64,000 nucleotides of DNA from Dyadobacter fanqingshengii (lineage in GTDB: Bacteria > Bacteroidota > Bacteroidia > Cytophagales > Spirosomataceae). The stretch is from positions 2,666,001 through 2,730,000 of the forward strand of contig NZ_CP098806.1 of NCBI RefSeq assembly GCF_023822005.2, given 5' to 3'. Numbering within the stretch: position 1 is the first letter of the stretch; every line of letters begins with the position of its first letter. The translations under genes were made by a program, and so were the position numbers. The notes below the pieces were generated by a model. That model did not search any database and was not told the DNA's origin. It worked only from the letters and a program-made list of their open reading frames with translations. Below are positions 1 to 8,526 of this stretch, in pieces.

Positions 1-1068
1 CTCATCTCCTGGCTCGCATGCTTCGATGGCATTTTTAACCACATTGACAAGCACATGCTCCATTTGCCCTATATCCATGTTTTTGAACACTACAAGCTCT
101 GGCAGCAAGGTCTGAATGGAAACACCACAAACTGCGGCGGCGGGCTCCATGAAAACGGCGATGTCCTTTATAAACTTGTTCAAATCTGCACGAACGGGTG
201 CCGGCGCTGGCAGCCTTACAACATCTGCAAAATTCCGCATGAACTTTGTAAGCCGCTGATTCCGTTCGGAGGCAATGATCAGTGCTTCCCTGAGATCCAG
301 ATAAGAATCATCGGAAAGTATGTTGGTAGTCGTTTGTAAAATAGAATCCGTGGCGCCTAATGTATTGTTGACCTCGTGCGCCATCATGCGAATGACCTTT
401 CCGTAGGCATTTTTTTCTGATTCAAGTATCTCATTAGTAAGCTCTTCGATCATCAGGAATGAGCGTCGGAAACCCTGATCCATGAAGTGAGACCGCTGCA
501 CTTTGTATGTCACTACGCCATTGGTTTTCACAATTTTCGACTCACCGTCTTGAACATTAGCCAGTTCAATCAGCAATGGGTTGTTTGTTTCCTGCAACAA
601 CAGTCCCTTCAAACCGGCTGCTTCGTCTTTGAAGTGTTCCTTTGCTTTCACATTAAAGGAATCGATCCTTTCATCAAAATCGAGGATAATGATAGAGATA
701 GGCGATGCGGCGATCAATTTTTCCAGAAAAAAATGCTGCTCATGCAGGCGTGTCCGCTCCTCGCGAAGCTGGTCTATCATGAGATTGTAAACTTCTATTA
801 ATGTATCGACCTCGCCTTTCCCGGTCGGGACGAACTTGATAGAAAAATCCTTGTCCTTAATGGCTTCAATTCCCGACTTCACAAATTGGATAGGTTGCAT
901 AAAATTTCGGTAAATCTGAATGGAAACGATAGCGGAAAGCAGCAGAAACACCTCAGAACCAATGAAAAGCACTTTGTCCTGATACAGTATTTTGTACATC
1001 AGGAAAACCAGGACAATGTGCAACACCAGTATGTAAAGAATGTATTTGGCCTTCGTTGATAATCTCAT
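1..1068 (-). CDS. Sensor histidine kinase (NtrY-like), 3' end beyond the window
   Basis: This is an inner-membrane sensor kinase, and 356 residues are visible. The start is the ATG at 1068, which overlaps the stop of the upstream regulator in an ATGA arrangement. Two hydrophobic segments lie near residues 9-25 and 34-52. A HAMP-like linker follows, then a PAS-like stretch around 110-200 and a DHp helix with the H-box HEVNNTLGA. The N-box (NVVKNAIEA) of the ATPase domain is present, but the later G-boxes lie outside the window. Translational coupling to a sigma-54 activator makes the two a cognate pair, as in NtrY/NtrX systems. As the last visible gene of the efflux operon, it probably senses envelope or efflux stress. 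The signal itself cannot be read from the sequence. Confidence 0.9.
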   Translation of the reverse strand, partial: MRLSTKAKYILYILVLHIVLVFLMYKILYQDKVLFIGSEVFLLLSAIVSIQIYRNFMQPIQFVKSGIEAIKDKDFSIKFVPTGKGEVDTLIEVYNLMIDQLREERTRLHEQHFFLEKLIAASPISIIILDFDERIDSFNVKAKEHFKDEAAGLKGLLLQETNNPLLIELANVQDGESKIVKTNGVVTYKVQRSHFMDQGFRRSFLMIEELTNEILESEKNAYGKVIRMMAHEVNNTLGATDSILQTTTNILSDDSYLDLREALIIASERNQRLTKFMRNFADVVRLPAPAPVRADLNKFIKDIAVFMEPAAAVCGVSIQTLLPELVVFKNMDIGQMEHVLVNVVKNAIEACEPGDE

Positions 1069-2438
1069 GCGTCCTCCGATTCGTAGGAAATACCATATTT
1101 TTCCAGCCTGCGATAAAGTGCAAACCGCGTAATCCCCAACGATCTGGCTACTTTACTTACCTTATTTTGATGGAACTGCATGGCTTTGGTAATCATTTGA
1201 TACTCCATTTCCTCCAACGTGATCGCGCCCACTTCCGGAAGATTTTTTTGGGCTGATGGCTGCGCACCTCCGCTCAGATTCCGTTGCAAATCAGCAATAT
1301 CCAATGTATCCGAGCCGGAAAGCAGCACTGTGCGCTCGACCAGATTTTTGAGCTGGCGGATATTACCCTGTAATTGCAATGTTCTCAGCCATTTCATCGC
1401 CGCCGGGCTCAGCCGCAAATTTGGGCGTTGATAGATGATTTTGAGGTTGTTAACGAAAAATTCCGACAGCAGTGGAATGTCATCCGGCCGCTCCCGGAGC
1501 GCTGGCAGCTTGACGGTGATCAGGTTAATGCGGTAATAAAGGTCTTCCCGGAAAGTCCCTTGCGCAACCATTTCTTCCAGATTCCGGTTTGTAGCGCAGA
1601 TCACACGCACATCCACAGTCCGGCTTTTACTGCTTCCTAACGGCTCAAATGTGCGCTCCTGCAACACACGCAGCAATTTCACCTGGCTCGACAAGTCCAG
1701 CTCTCCAATTTCGTCCAGGAAAATCGACCCCTTATGCGCCATTTCGAAGCGGCCAAGCCTATCCGTTTTGGCATCCGTAAAAGCGCCGCGAACGTGCCCG
1801 AACAACTCGCTTTCAAACAATGTTGACGATATTCCACCCAGGTTTACCTTCACAAACGGCCGCGATTTCCGCTTGCTGTTCATGTGGATCGCCTCGGCAA
1901 TAAGCTCCTTGCCCGTGCCGCTTTCGCCCGTTATGAGCACGGCCGCATCCGTGGAAGCGACCCTGCCCACCGTTTCAAGAATAGCTAGCAGCTTAGGGTC
2001 CTGTCCAACAATGTTTTCAAAATGATATTGCTGTTCAAGCTTTTTTCTGCTGCCCGAGAGCGGCCATGTTTGAGACAGATTCAGAATCGTCCGGACCGAT
2101 TGCAGCACGTAATCATTCTGCCAGGGTTTTGTAATAAAATCAATGGCTCCTTCCTTCATTCCCCTCACTGCCAGGTCGATAGTGCCCCAACCCGTGATCA
2201 GGATCACCGGAATAGCCGGGTAGCGCTTTTTGATCTGCTGTAAAAGCTGCATTCCTTCCTTCCCCGAAGTTTCAATAGAAAAATTCAAGTCCAAGAGGAT
2301 TAGCTCGGGCGTGACCGTTTTTAAAATATCAAAAGTTTCATCAGGCGAACCCACACCTCTCACCTCAAACCCTTCTTTTTTGAGAAGCAGGATCAAAGAA
2401 GTACGGATCGCTAAATCGTCGTCAACAACTAACAGCAT
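1065..2438 (-). CDS. NtrC-family sigma-54-dependent response regulator
   Basis: This 457-residue activator has the full three-domain layout. A receiver spans about 1-120, with acidic residues D6-D8, phosphoacceptor D50 (LLDL) and the conserved lysine in ITKPW. The AAA+ sigma-54 interaction domain has Walker A GESGTGKE, the GAFTDA loop that contacts sigma-54, and Walker B FLDEIGEL. A Fis-type helix-turn-helix (KVARSLGITRFALYRRLEKYG) sits at the C-terminus. The family remodels sigma-54 RNA polymerase at -24/-12 promoters after phosphorylation. The gene lies 53 bp after the second permease and overlaps the kinase gene by 4 bp. The likely target is the operon's own promoter upstream of the adaptor gene (inference). 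Confidence 0.95.
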   Translation of the reverse strand: MLLVVDDDLAIRTSLILLLKKEGFEVRGVGSPDETFDILKTVTPELILLDLNFSIETSGKEGMQLLQQIKKRYPAIPVILITGWGTIDLAVRGMKEGAIDFITKPWQNDYVLQSVRTILNLSQTWPLSGSRKKLEQQYHFENIVGQDPKLLAILETVGRVASTDAAVLITGESGTGKELIAEAIHMNSKRKSRPFVKVNLGGISSTLFESELFGHVRGAFTDAKTDRLGRFEMAHKGSIFLDEIGELDLSSQVKLLRVLQERTFEPLGSSKSRTVDVRVICATNRNLEEMVAQGTFREDLYYRINLITVKLPALRERPDDIPLLSEFFVNNLKIIYQRPNLRLSPAAMKWLRTLQLQGNIRQLKNLVERTVLLSGSDTLDIADLQRNLSGGAQPSAQKNLPEVGAITLEEMEYQMITKAMQFHQNKVSKVARSLGITRFALYRRLEKYGISYESEDA

Positions 2439-2491
2439 TTTTCAGGAGGCTTACATTCAATCATCGCACCGGCGATGTGTCACTTTTTATC

Positions 2492-3658
2492 TTATTCCTC
2501 GTGCAAGGCCAGCGCCGGGTGAATCCGTGACGCTTGTTTGCTCGGAAGCCACGCGCACAGCGTAACGATAATGTAAATTACGGCAATGGATGCGAAAATT
2601 GACGTGATATAAATCTCGCTATCCAAATCAAATACATTCATCAGCGGAAACTGGACAGCAAAAAGAAGGCCGATTATAAGGCTGAAAGTCGCGATCACCC
2701 ATATTTCTCCTAAAAACTGAATGGTAACCTTGCCTTCCGTGGCACCCATTGCCCTGCGCAATCCGATCTCGTTTTTTCTGCGTGAAATGTTGAGATTTAA
2801 TACGCCAAAAAGTCCCAGTGCAACATTGGTCAGCAAAAATCCGCTGATAATCAGGAATATGATCACAGGAACGAGTGTCAGGTTATGCCGGTTGAGACGG
2901 GATTCTTTCAAATAACTGACCTCAATTCCCCAGCCAGGCAACATCATGGCAATGTCTTTAACCAGTTTTGCCTCGAAGTTCGCATCGGTGCCGCGTTTGG
3001 TTTTGATCAGCACATTGGAATTCCAGCCGTCATCCTTAGCAATCATTTCAAAAAGCGCCGGGTTGTCCGACATAAATTCACCTTTCGCCTTAAAATTATC
3101 CACCACACCTACGACTTTATATGAGCTCTTATCATCGATTTTGATCACTTTATTCAAGGATGTTTCATCTAAAAAGAGCTTGTCCTCCATCTTTTTATTG
3201 ATGACAATCGGGATAAATTTCGCTACCCTGTCACCGTCGCGATACCAACGACCTTTCAACAGCGGCAGGTCCAGCACTTTATTGAAATCCTGGTCTGTGT
3301 AGTAAAAATCTCCGCCGGCTGTGACTTTATTGTAAGTGACGGAATTGCCGATCTGGTTCGCTGAAAAAGGGGTGTTACTGCTCATCCTCGTGGCCGTTTC
3401 CACCTCTTTATACGACCTGATCCGCTGCATAACCGTCGTCAGCTTGCGGTTAACTTCCACGGTGTCCTGATTGCTGGCTAAATCTACATTCCAAACCTGT
3501 TCATACTCAAAACCAATGGGTTGCAGAAAATTTCTGACATTAAAAACAATGAGTGAAAGCACACCAAAAAGCACCAGAAACGACGCCAGAATCTCGATGA
3601 TCAGCAACGAGTGGGTGCCTTTCTTATTCCATATTAATTTAAACAAATGACGTAGCAT
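2492..3658 (-). CDS. FtsX/MacB-type ABC transporter permease
   Basis: This 388-residue inner-membrane permease has the MacB topology. There is one N-terminal transmembrane helix (about 17-42), a large periplasmic domain (about 45-265) and three C-terminal helices. The conserved FtsX-domain stretch RRKNEIGLRRAMGAT follows the second helix. MacB-type permeases do not pump through the membrane; they transmit ATPase strokes to periplasmic domains. It follows a second permease by 50 bp and shares the single ATPase of the operon, so the two probably form a heterodimer. The substrate is unknown. Confidence 0.9.
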   Translation of the reverse strand: MLRHLFKLIWNKKGTHSLLIIEILASFLVLFGVLSLIVFNVRNFLQPIGFEYEQVWNVDLASNQDTVEVNRKLTTVMQRIRSYKEVETATRMSSNTPFSANQIGNSVTYNKVTAGGDFYYTDQDFNKVLDLPLLKGRWYRDGDRVAKFIPIVINKKMEDKLFLDETSLNKVIKIDDKSSYKVVGVVDNFKAKGEFMSDNPALFEMIAKDDGWNSNVLIKTKRGTDANFEAKLVKDIAMMLPGWGIEVSYLKESRLNRHNLTLVPVIIFLIISGFLLTNVALGLFGVLNLNISRRKNEIGLRRAMGATEGKVTIQFLGEIWVIATFSLIIGLLFAVQFPLMNVFDLDSEIYITSIFASIAVIYIIVTLCAWLPSKQASRIHPALALHEE

Positions 3659-3708
3659 AGCTTTAATGTTGAATGACCGGGTCGCCGGTGCGGTGAATGA
3701 TCTGAATC

Positions 3709-4953
3709 TCAGGCTTTAAGCGCGTCCACAATTTTTAACCTGGACATTCTGAACGCTGGTAGCACACCGGAAAGCAAGCCGAATACCAGACACACACCCA
3801 AGCTGATCGCAAACACCGGCACATTGATCGTTAAATCTGCGTACGCGATCCAGCCGCTGGAATTGATCAGGTAAATGATCAGGTAAGACAGCGCCAGCGC
3901 AAATGCGCCTCCGATGAATGTGATGAAAATATTTTCGATGATAAATTGCCAGAGCAATGCGGCAGAGGGCGCGCCAAATGCTTTCCGGACGCCTATCTCG
4001 GAGGCTCGCTCCAAAATCCGGCTGACATTCACATTCACCAGGTTAATGGCTGGCAAACCCATGAACATCAGGATCACAAAACTCACCACGGTGTAAAATA
4101 AAAACCGCTGTGTGCTGTCCCTGGCAAAAGTGTTGACAAAATGGTTGAAATATTCATCGGCTTTCACTTCCAAAACAGTCAGATTTTGCTCAGTATGGAT
4201 CTCTGCATAAGGAATCCGTGAAATATTGCTGTCAAATTCCGATTGGATTGCGGGCATATCGGACGCGTCCTTCGCTGTCACGATCGCAATGTAGCGGCCA
4301 CGCATTCCTTTGTTTTCATAGTTGCTTTTGGGTGCGGTGTATGGAAAATAAACATCGGAATAGCTGTAAACACGGGTTGGCGGACTGCCTTTCACCACAC
4401 CGATCACGCGGTAATTAATGTTCTCGATTTCAATGTTCCTTCCCACCACAGACTTCCCGCCGGTTTCAAAATACTGGTCCCGCAGCGCGTCCGTAATAAC
4501 AGCCACGTGATCTGAATTCCTAATGTTATTGTCATTGTACGGCTTTCCTTCCAAAAACTGAAAACCCATCACGTCCCAAAATTCCGTATCCGTGTATTTG
4601 GTATTCAGCTTGATCCTTTTCCCGTTTACATAAGTGTTGGAAAAACTAAAATTGGACATAATAGCCACTTTGTCCGCCGATTTGAGCGACTTGGCATGTT
4701 TAGTCAAAAAAGCGAATGTCGCGGGCCCCGAAGACATGGATGTGCGGGCCGAATCGGTCTGGATAACCGTGGCAATGTACAACGAGCGGTTGCGGTTAAC
4801 CTCCGGATAATGTGTCCCGAACAAATGATCCAGGAATGATGTCAGCACCATTAACACCGTGAGTGTAAGGCTGATGCCGAAGAGCGTGATAAATGTATAG
4901 AAAGGATGCCTTAGCAAAACTTTCCATGCGATTTTGATATAATTTGAGAGCAT
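3709..4953 (-). CDS. FtsX/MacB-type ABC transporter permease
   Basis: This is a 414-residue permease with an N-terminal helix (HPFYTFITLFGISL), a periplasmic MacB_PCD-like region and three C-terminal helices. The motif ASEIGVRKAFGA is the characteristic FtsX-domain element. I chose the ATG at 4953 over an upstream TTG at 4962, because it directly begins the cytoplasmic leader and follows the ATPase stop by 33 bp. The protein is similar in plan to the next permease but clearly divergent in sequence. This fits the two-permease, one-ATPase arrangement common in Bacteroidota. Cargo cannot be told from the sequence. Confidence 0.9.
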   Translation of the reverse strand: MLSNYIKIAWKVLLRHPFYTFITLFGISLTLTVLMVLTSFLDHLFGTHYPEVNRNRSLYIATVIQTDSARTSMSSGPATFAFLTKHAKSLKSADKVAIMSNFSFSNTYVNGKRIKLNTKYTDTEFWDVMGFQFLEGKPYNDNNIRNSDHVAVITDALRDQYFETGGKSVVGRNIEIENINYRVIGVVKGSPPTRVYSYSDVYFPYTAPKSNYENKGMRGRYIAIVTAKDASDMPAIQSEFDSNISRIPYAEIHTEQNLTVLEVKADEYFNHFVNTFARDSTQRFLFYTVVSFVILMFMGLPAINLVNVNVSRILERASEIGVRKAFGAPSAALLWQFIIENIFITFIGGAFALALSYLIIYLINSSGWIAYADLTINVPVFAISLGVCLVFGLLSGVLPAFRMSRLKIVDALKA

Positions 4954-4986
4954 AATATTCAATAAGTGAATGAGTGAGTGAGCAAA

Positions 4987-5649
4987 TTATAGAACCTGCG
5001 TTCCATCAAAGAGCCTGATCAGCCTATGCGTGCGCTTGGCCATGGCGTCGTCGTGGGTTACCATGACGATGGTGGCGCCTCCTTCATTCAGATTTTGGAG
5101 AATGCTTAAAATTTCGTTACCCATGGCGCTGTCCAGGTTTCCGGTTGGTTCATCGGCGAGAATGATCTCCGGCTTTCCCACAATGGCCCTGGCAATGGCT
5201 ACGCGCTGCTTTTGCCCACCCGAGAGTTGTTTTGGGAAATGCTTCATCCGGTTGCTGAGGCCTACTTTTTCCAATGCTTCCTGCGCCAGTTCGCGACGTT
5301 CTTTCGAAGAGCTGGCGCGATACAGAAGCGGGATTTCCACATTATCTATCACTGAAAGATCATTGATCAGGTGAAAGCTTTGGAAAATGAAGCCCAGTTT
5401 CTGGTTGCGCAGATGCGCCAGTGACTTGTCGGTGTATTTCTCGACTTTGCTTCCATCGATTTCAATGTGGCCTTTGCTGGGCGTGTCGAGCAGGCCCATA
5501 ATGTTCAGTAATGTGCTTTTTCCGCAGCCCGAAGGGCCCATAATGGAGACGAATTCGCCTTTTTTAACATTAATGTTGATGTTGTTGAGCGCTAATGTTT
5601 CAATGGCGCTGGTGCGGTAGACTTTTTCAACGTTTTCGAGTTTGATCAT
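4987..5649 (-). CDS. ABC transporter ATP-binding protein (MacB/LolD type)
   Basis: This 220-residue nucleotide-binding domain energises the two permeases of the operon. Walker A is GPSGCGKST at residues 38-46. The Q-loop region reads FIFQSFHLI, the ABC signature is LSGGQKQR, and Walker B with its catalytic glutamate is IILADEPTGNLD. The H-loop histidine is in MVTHD. The sequence belongs to the MacB/LolD/FtsE subgroup, which pairs with FtsX-type permeases. The start ATG lies 3 bp after the stop of the TolC-like gene, which indicates tight co-transcription. Confidence 0.95.
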   Translation of the reverse strand: MIKLENVEKVYRTSAIETLALNNININVKKGEFVSIMGPSGCGKSTLLNIMGLLDTPSKGHIEIDGSKVEKYTDKSLAHLRNQKLGFIFQSFHLINDLSVIDNVEIPLLYRASSSKERRELAQEALEKVGLSNRMKHFPKQLSGGQKQRVAIARAIVGKPEIILADEPTGNLDSAMGNEILSILQNLNEGGATIVMVTHDDAMAKRTHRLIRLFDGTQVL

Positions 5650-5652
5650 GGC

Positions 5653-7098
5653 TTAGTAGGCAATTTTTTTGTTTTGTTCAAAATCATATAATGTCAGGAT
5701 TCTCAGGCTGTAATACGATTGCCAGTAATCTCTTAATGCCAAAATGTAATCCCTTCTGGCAATGTCTTTTTCCTGGGTTGCGATGCCCAGGTCCGTTACG
5801 CTGAGGTCGCTGAGGATAAACCTTTCTTTGGCGATCTGATAACGGTCTGCGGCAATGTTATCGGCCAATTTGGTGAGTTTAACCTGCTTTTGTAACATTT
5901 GCAAAAGGGTAACCTGCGTGAAAATCTCCTGCTCAAATGTCAGCTTGTCCTGCTCCACCGACTGTTGCGCAAACTCCTGATTGGCCTTCGCCACTTCCGT
6001 CCGTGCCTTGTTACGTCCCCAGGTCATGATCGGCAATGTGAATTGCAGCTCTACAAACTCGCGGTCCTGCGGGTTCATGTATACATCCGAAGGCCGCGCG
6101 CCTTGGTTGGATAACCCAAAAGTCGCATTTAATGAAGCATTCAGGCCATTTTCCTTCTTTGCAAACTGCACTTCCTGTTCTGCTTCAAGCAACTTTCGCC
6201 GAAAACCAACAGCCGCCGATCGATTTGCAAATGCCTCGTCCAATGCGAGTTGCGTATTTATCGCAAATTCAGCCGCTTCCAGGGGAATTTCTAGTTCCAG
6301 CTCTCTTTCGTCCCGCGAACCCATGTACATTTTGAGTTTCAGAGAAGCCACCGCTGCGGCTTGCTGAGCCGACGCTAGATCTTTTTGAGCAGTTAAAAGG
6401 CCCATTTGAAGTTGCAAGAGGTCGTTCTGAGATATTTTACCCAATGACAATTTGTGCTGTGCAATCTTGTAAAGCGTATCATTATTGCTCCGGTTTTTTT
6501 CGGCAATCTGCAAATTGACTTGCGCCACCAGCAGTTCGAAATAATAACCCGTGGCATCCAGGGCAATCTGTTCCAATGATTGTATAAACTGCTGATTGCC
6601 TTCCTGGTATTTCAATGGCTGGATTTTCCGGTCCCATTTCAATGTGTTGAATCTGAAAAGCGGCTGGCTAATGCCGATTTCGAACGGGATGCCATTATAG
6701 CGTGTGTTGTTTCTTGCAAAATCATCAAATCGCTGCGTCTGCTGCTGCACATAAACAGTGCCGCCTGTAAGCGCAATGCTCTGACTAAGAGACAGATTGA
6801 GCAAGGAATTGTTATTTGAAACTTGTTCAAACGAAATGGTCCCATCCGGCTGTGTGACCTGAATATAAGATCTGGTAAAACCCGGAATTGTTCCATTCAG
6901 GCTGAGTTGCGGCTTATAGTCGGCCTGAAACGAGCGAAATTGCCAGTAATTCGTTTTCCGGGCCGTAACCGCCTGTTTTGAAGCAATGGATTGCTCCTTA
7001 GCCATCGCCACCACTTCCTGCAACGACAAATTCCGAAGTTGCGCAAAGCCAGGAAAAGACACAAAAAAGGCGATGAGCAGTGTGAAGAGGTTTTTCAT
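5653..7098 (-). CDS. TolC-family outer membrane efflux protein
   Basis: This is a 481-residue outer-membrane channel of the TolC/OEP family. A cleavable signal peptide ending near FPGFAQ is followed by two repeats rich in long amphipathic helices. These are the coiled coils of the periplasmic barrel, for example QMGLLTAQKDLASAQQAAA and the C-terminal half around TEVAKANQEFAQQSVEQ. The gene starts 5 bp after the adaptor gene stops. Together with the adaptor, the ATPase and the permeases it gives a complete tripartite MacAB-TolC-like machine, so the operon should export a periplasmic or membrane-derived substrate across the outer membrane. Confidence 0.92.
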   Translation of the reverse strand: MKNLFTLLIAFFVSFPGFAQLRNLSLQEVVAMAKEQSIASKQAVTARKTNYWQFRSFQADYKPQLSLNGTIPGFTRSYIQVTQPDGTISFEQVSNNNSLLNLSLSQSIALTGGTVYVQQQTQRFDDFARNNTRYNGIPFEIGISQPLFRFNTLKWDRKIQPLKYQEGNQQFIQSLEQIALDATGYYFELLVAQVNLQIAEKNRSNNDTLYKIAQHKLSLGKISQNDLLQLQMGLLTAQKDLASAQQAAAVASLKLKMYMGSRDERELELEIPLEAAEFAINTQLALDEAFANRSAAVGFRRKLLEAEQEVQFAKKENGLNASLNATFGLSNQGARPSDVYMNPQDREFVELQFTLPIMTWGRNKARTEVAKANQEFAQQSVEQDKLTFEQEIFTQVTLLQMLQKQVKLTKLADNIAADRYQIAKERFILSDLSVTDLGIATQEKDIARRDYILALRDYWQSYYSLRILTLYDFEQNKKIAY

Positions 7099-7103
7099 AG
7101 CAT

Positions 7104-8348
7104 CTATTGAATTGAAATTTCCTCCAAGTGCTCGTAATCATTCAAATCCGTCAGGATCACCTTCTCGCCCACTTCCAGACCGCTTTTAATCTCAATAAAA
7201 TCAAAATTGGAAAGACCAGTTTCTACTTCACGGCGCAGCGCTTTATTGTCCTTCAGAACATACACAAACTGCTTTTTCTTACCCGTGAATGCCGGACCAT
7301 TTGCGACGCGAACTGTGTTGGAACTACTGCTCGTCACCACATAAACTTCCACCTTCATATTAGGCCTAAGTGATTCACTTTTAGCATTATCCAGCTGAAT
7401 CACAAACCCGATTACGCCATCTTTAACAGCTGGTTTCACCTGTGTAATCACGCCTCTCAACGTTACTTCATTTAATTTAATAATCACATTTAAACCCGCT
7501 TTCACCTGATCCGCATAAATGTCGGAGCAACTTCCTTCTACCCTGAAACTGGCCAGATCCGCCACTTTTGCGAGCATTTCGCCTTCGTTCACGGACGAAC
7601 CAATGTTTTCGTTAACCCAGGTCAAAACCCCTTTCCGGTCCGCAACAATATCCGCCATTCTTAGCTTATGCTGCAACTCCTTTAAGTTTTTGCTCTCGAT
7701 CTGCGCACCAAGTTCGGTCTCTTTTAAACTTGCACTCATGGATTCGCGATTGTATTTCAAATCGTTTTCCAGCTGCTGTTTTTCCAACTCAGCAATTTTT
7801 AAGGCATTTTCTGCCCGCGTAATGTCCTCCGCCGTGCCGCCTCCTACTTTTTGAAGTCGTTTCGAATCTTCAAAGTCAGCCCGCAACTTGTTAATGTTCA
7901 GCGACTTGATCCGGTCGTTGATTTCAGCATCGTATAGATCTTTGTTCAGCTTCATCCGCAGCTGTTCAATGCTGTTCTGCTTCAATTTAAGCTGATCTTC
8001 ATAGCGTTCAGATTCAATCTCGGTGAGTGACTTATCCAGCTCAACAATGGCTTGCCCGGGTTTCACTTGCGTTCCCGGCGTGAGCAGAATGCGTTTAATG
8101 CTTGCACGGATGGGACTTGTGAAAATCTGCTCATAAGCCGGAATCACTTCTCCTGATGCCGTCAATGTGTTTTCAACATTCCCTTTTTCAACCGTTGCCG
8201 TGCGGATTCGGGCGCTTTCCAATGTGCTGCCAAGTGATTTGCGGAAAAAGTAGAGCAATGTTGCTGTTACGATAATTCCCAGCGCGATGAACAGCCATCG
8301 TCGGTTTCTGGTGGTTTTGATGTAGTCCGGCGCAACTTCCCGATCCAT
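7104..8348 (-). CDS. HlyD/MacA-type periplasmic adaptor (membrane fusion protein)
   Basis: This 414-residue adaptor is the first gene of the operon. It has a single N-terminal transmembrane anchor (about residues 18-36, LFIALGIIVTATLLYFF) and a biotinyl-lipoyl-like half-motif near GEVIPAYEQIF. Next come a long alpha-helical hairpin (about 105-220) rich in Lys/Glu/Leu, the second lipoyl half (DIVADRKGVLTWV), a beta-barrel domain and a C-terminal membrane-proximal domain. The length suits MacA-like proteins. The likely promoter lies in the preceding gap, and a terminator isolates the operon from the upstream gene on the same strand. Confidence 0.92.
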   Translation of the reverse strand: MDREVAPDYIKTTRNRRWLFIALGIIVTATLLYFFRKSLGSTLESARIRTATVEKGNVENTLTASGEVIPAYEQIFTSPIRASIKRILLTPGTQVKPGQAIVELDKSLTEIESERYEDQLKLKQNSIEQLRMKLNKDLYDAEINDRIKSLNINKLRADFEDSKRLQKVGGGTAEDITRAENALKIAELEKQQLENDLKYNRESMSASLKETELGAQIESKNLKELQHKLRMADIVADRKGVLTWVNENIGSSVNEGEMLAKVADLASFRVEGSCSDIYADQVKAGLNVIIKLNEVTLRGVITQVKPAVKDGVIGFVIQLDNAKSESLRPNMKVEVYVVTSSSSNTVRVANGPAFTGKKKQFVYVLKDNKALRREVETGLSNFDFIEIKSGLEVGEKVILTDLNDYEHLEEISIQ

Positions 8349-8401
8349 TGTTATTTCTTTTGGAGGTTAAATGTGTTTCATGGCTAATGTGCCTATAAAT
8401 A

Positions 8402-8417
8402 ATCCATTATTGTGCCA
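8402..8417 (-). promoter_or_regulatory. Candidate -24/-12 (sigma-54) promoter of the efflux operon
   Basis: Read on the minus strand the site is TGGCACAATAATGGAT, compared with the consensus TGGCACRNNNNTTGCW. The -24 half matches perfectly. The -12 half keeps the first T, the G and the final T but has GA in place of GC. The predicted start lies about 43 nt upstream of the adaptor ATG. The operon encodes its own sigma-54 activator, which makes this position attractive, but the -12 mismatch keeps it a candidate only. Confidence 0.35.
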
Positions 8418-8460
8418 ATACATAAAACACTCACAATCAACAATTTAACTTAGATTCTAA

Positions 8461-8490
8461 AACAAAAAACCGTGCGTTAGCGCACGGTTT
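8461..8490 (-). terminator. Rho-independent terminator downstream of the GATase-like gene
   Basis: A perfect 10-bp stem (AAACCGTGCG with CGCACGGTTT) closes a TTAG loop at 8467-8490. On the minus strand it is followed by a T-rich run (TTTTTTGTTTT). It sits 37 nt after the stop of the minus-strand gene at 8527 and before the efflux operon promoter, so it separates the two transcription units. Confidence 0.85.
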
Positions 8491-8526
8491 GTGTGATTTG
8501 GAACAGGAAAAACGAAACGTTTAAAT

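Noticed and set aside
8376..8395. A second GGCAC stretch in the efflux operon leader as sigma-54 site
   Set aside because: The position 10 bases after GG has no GC or GA, so the -12 element is absent.
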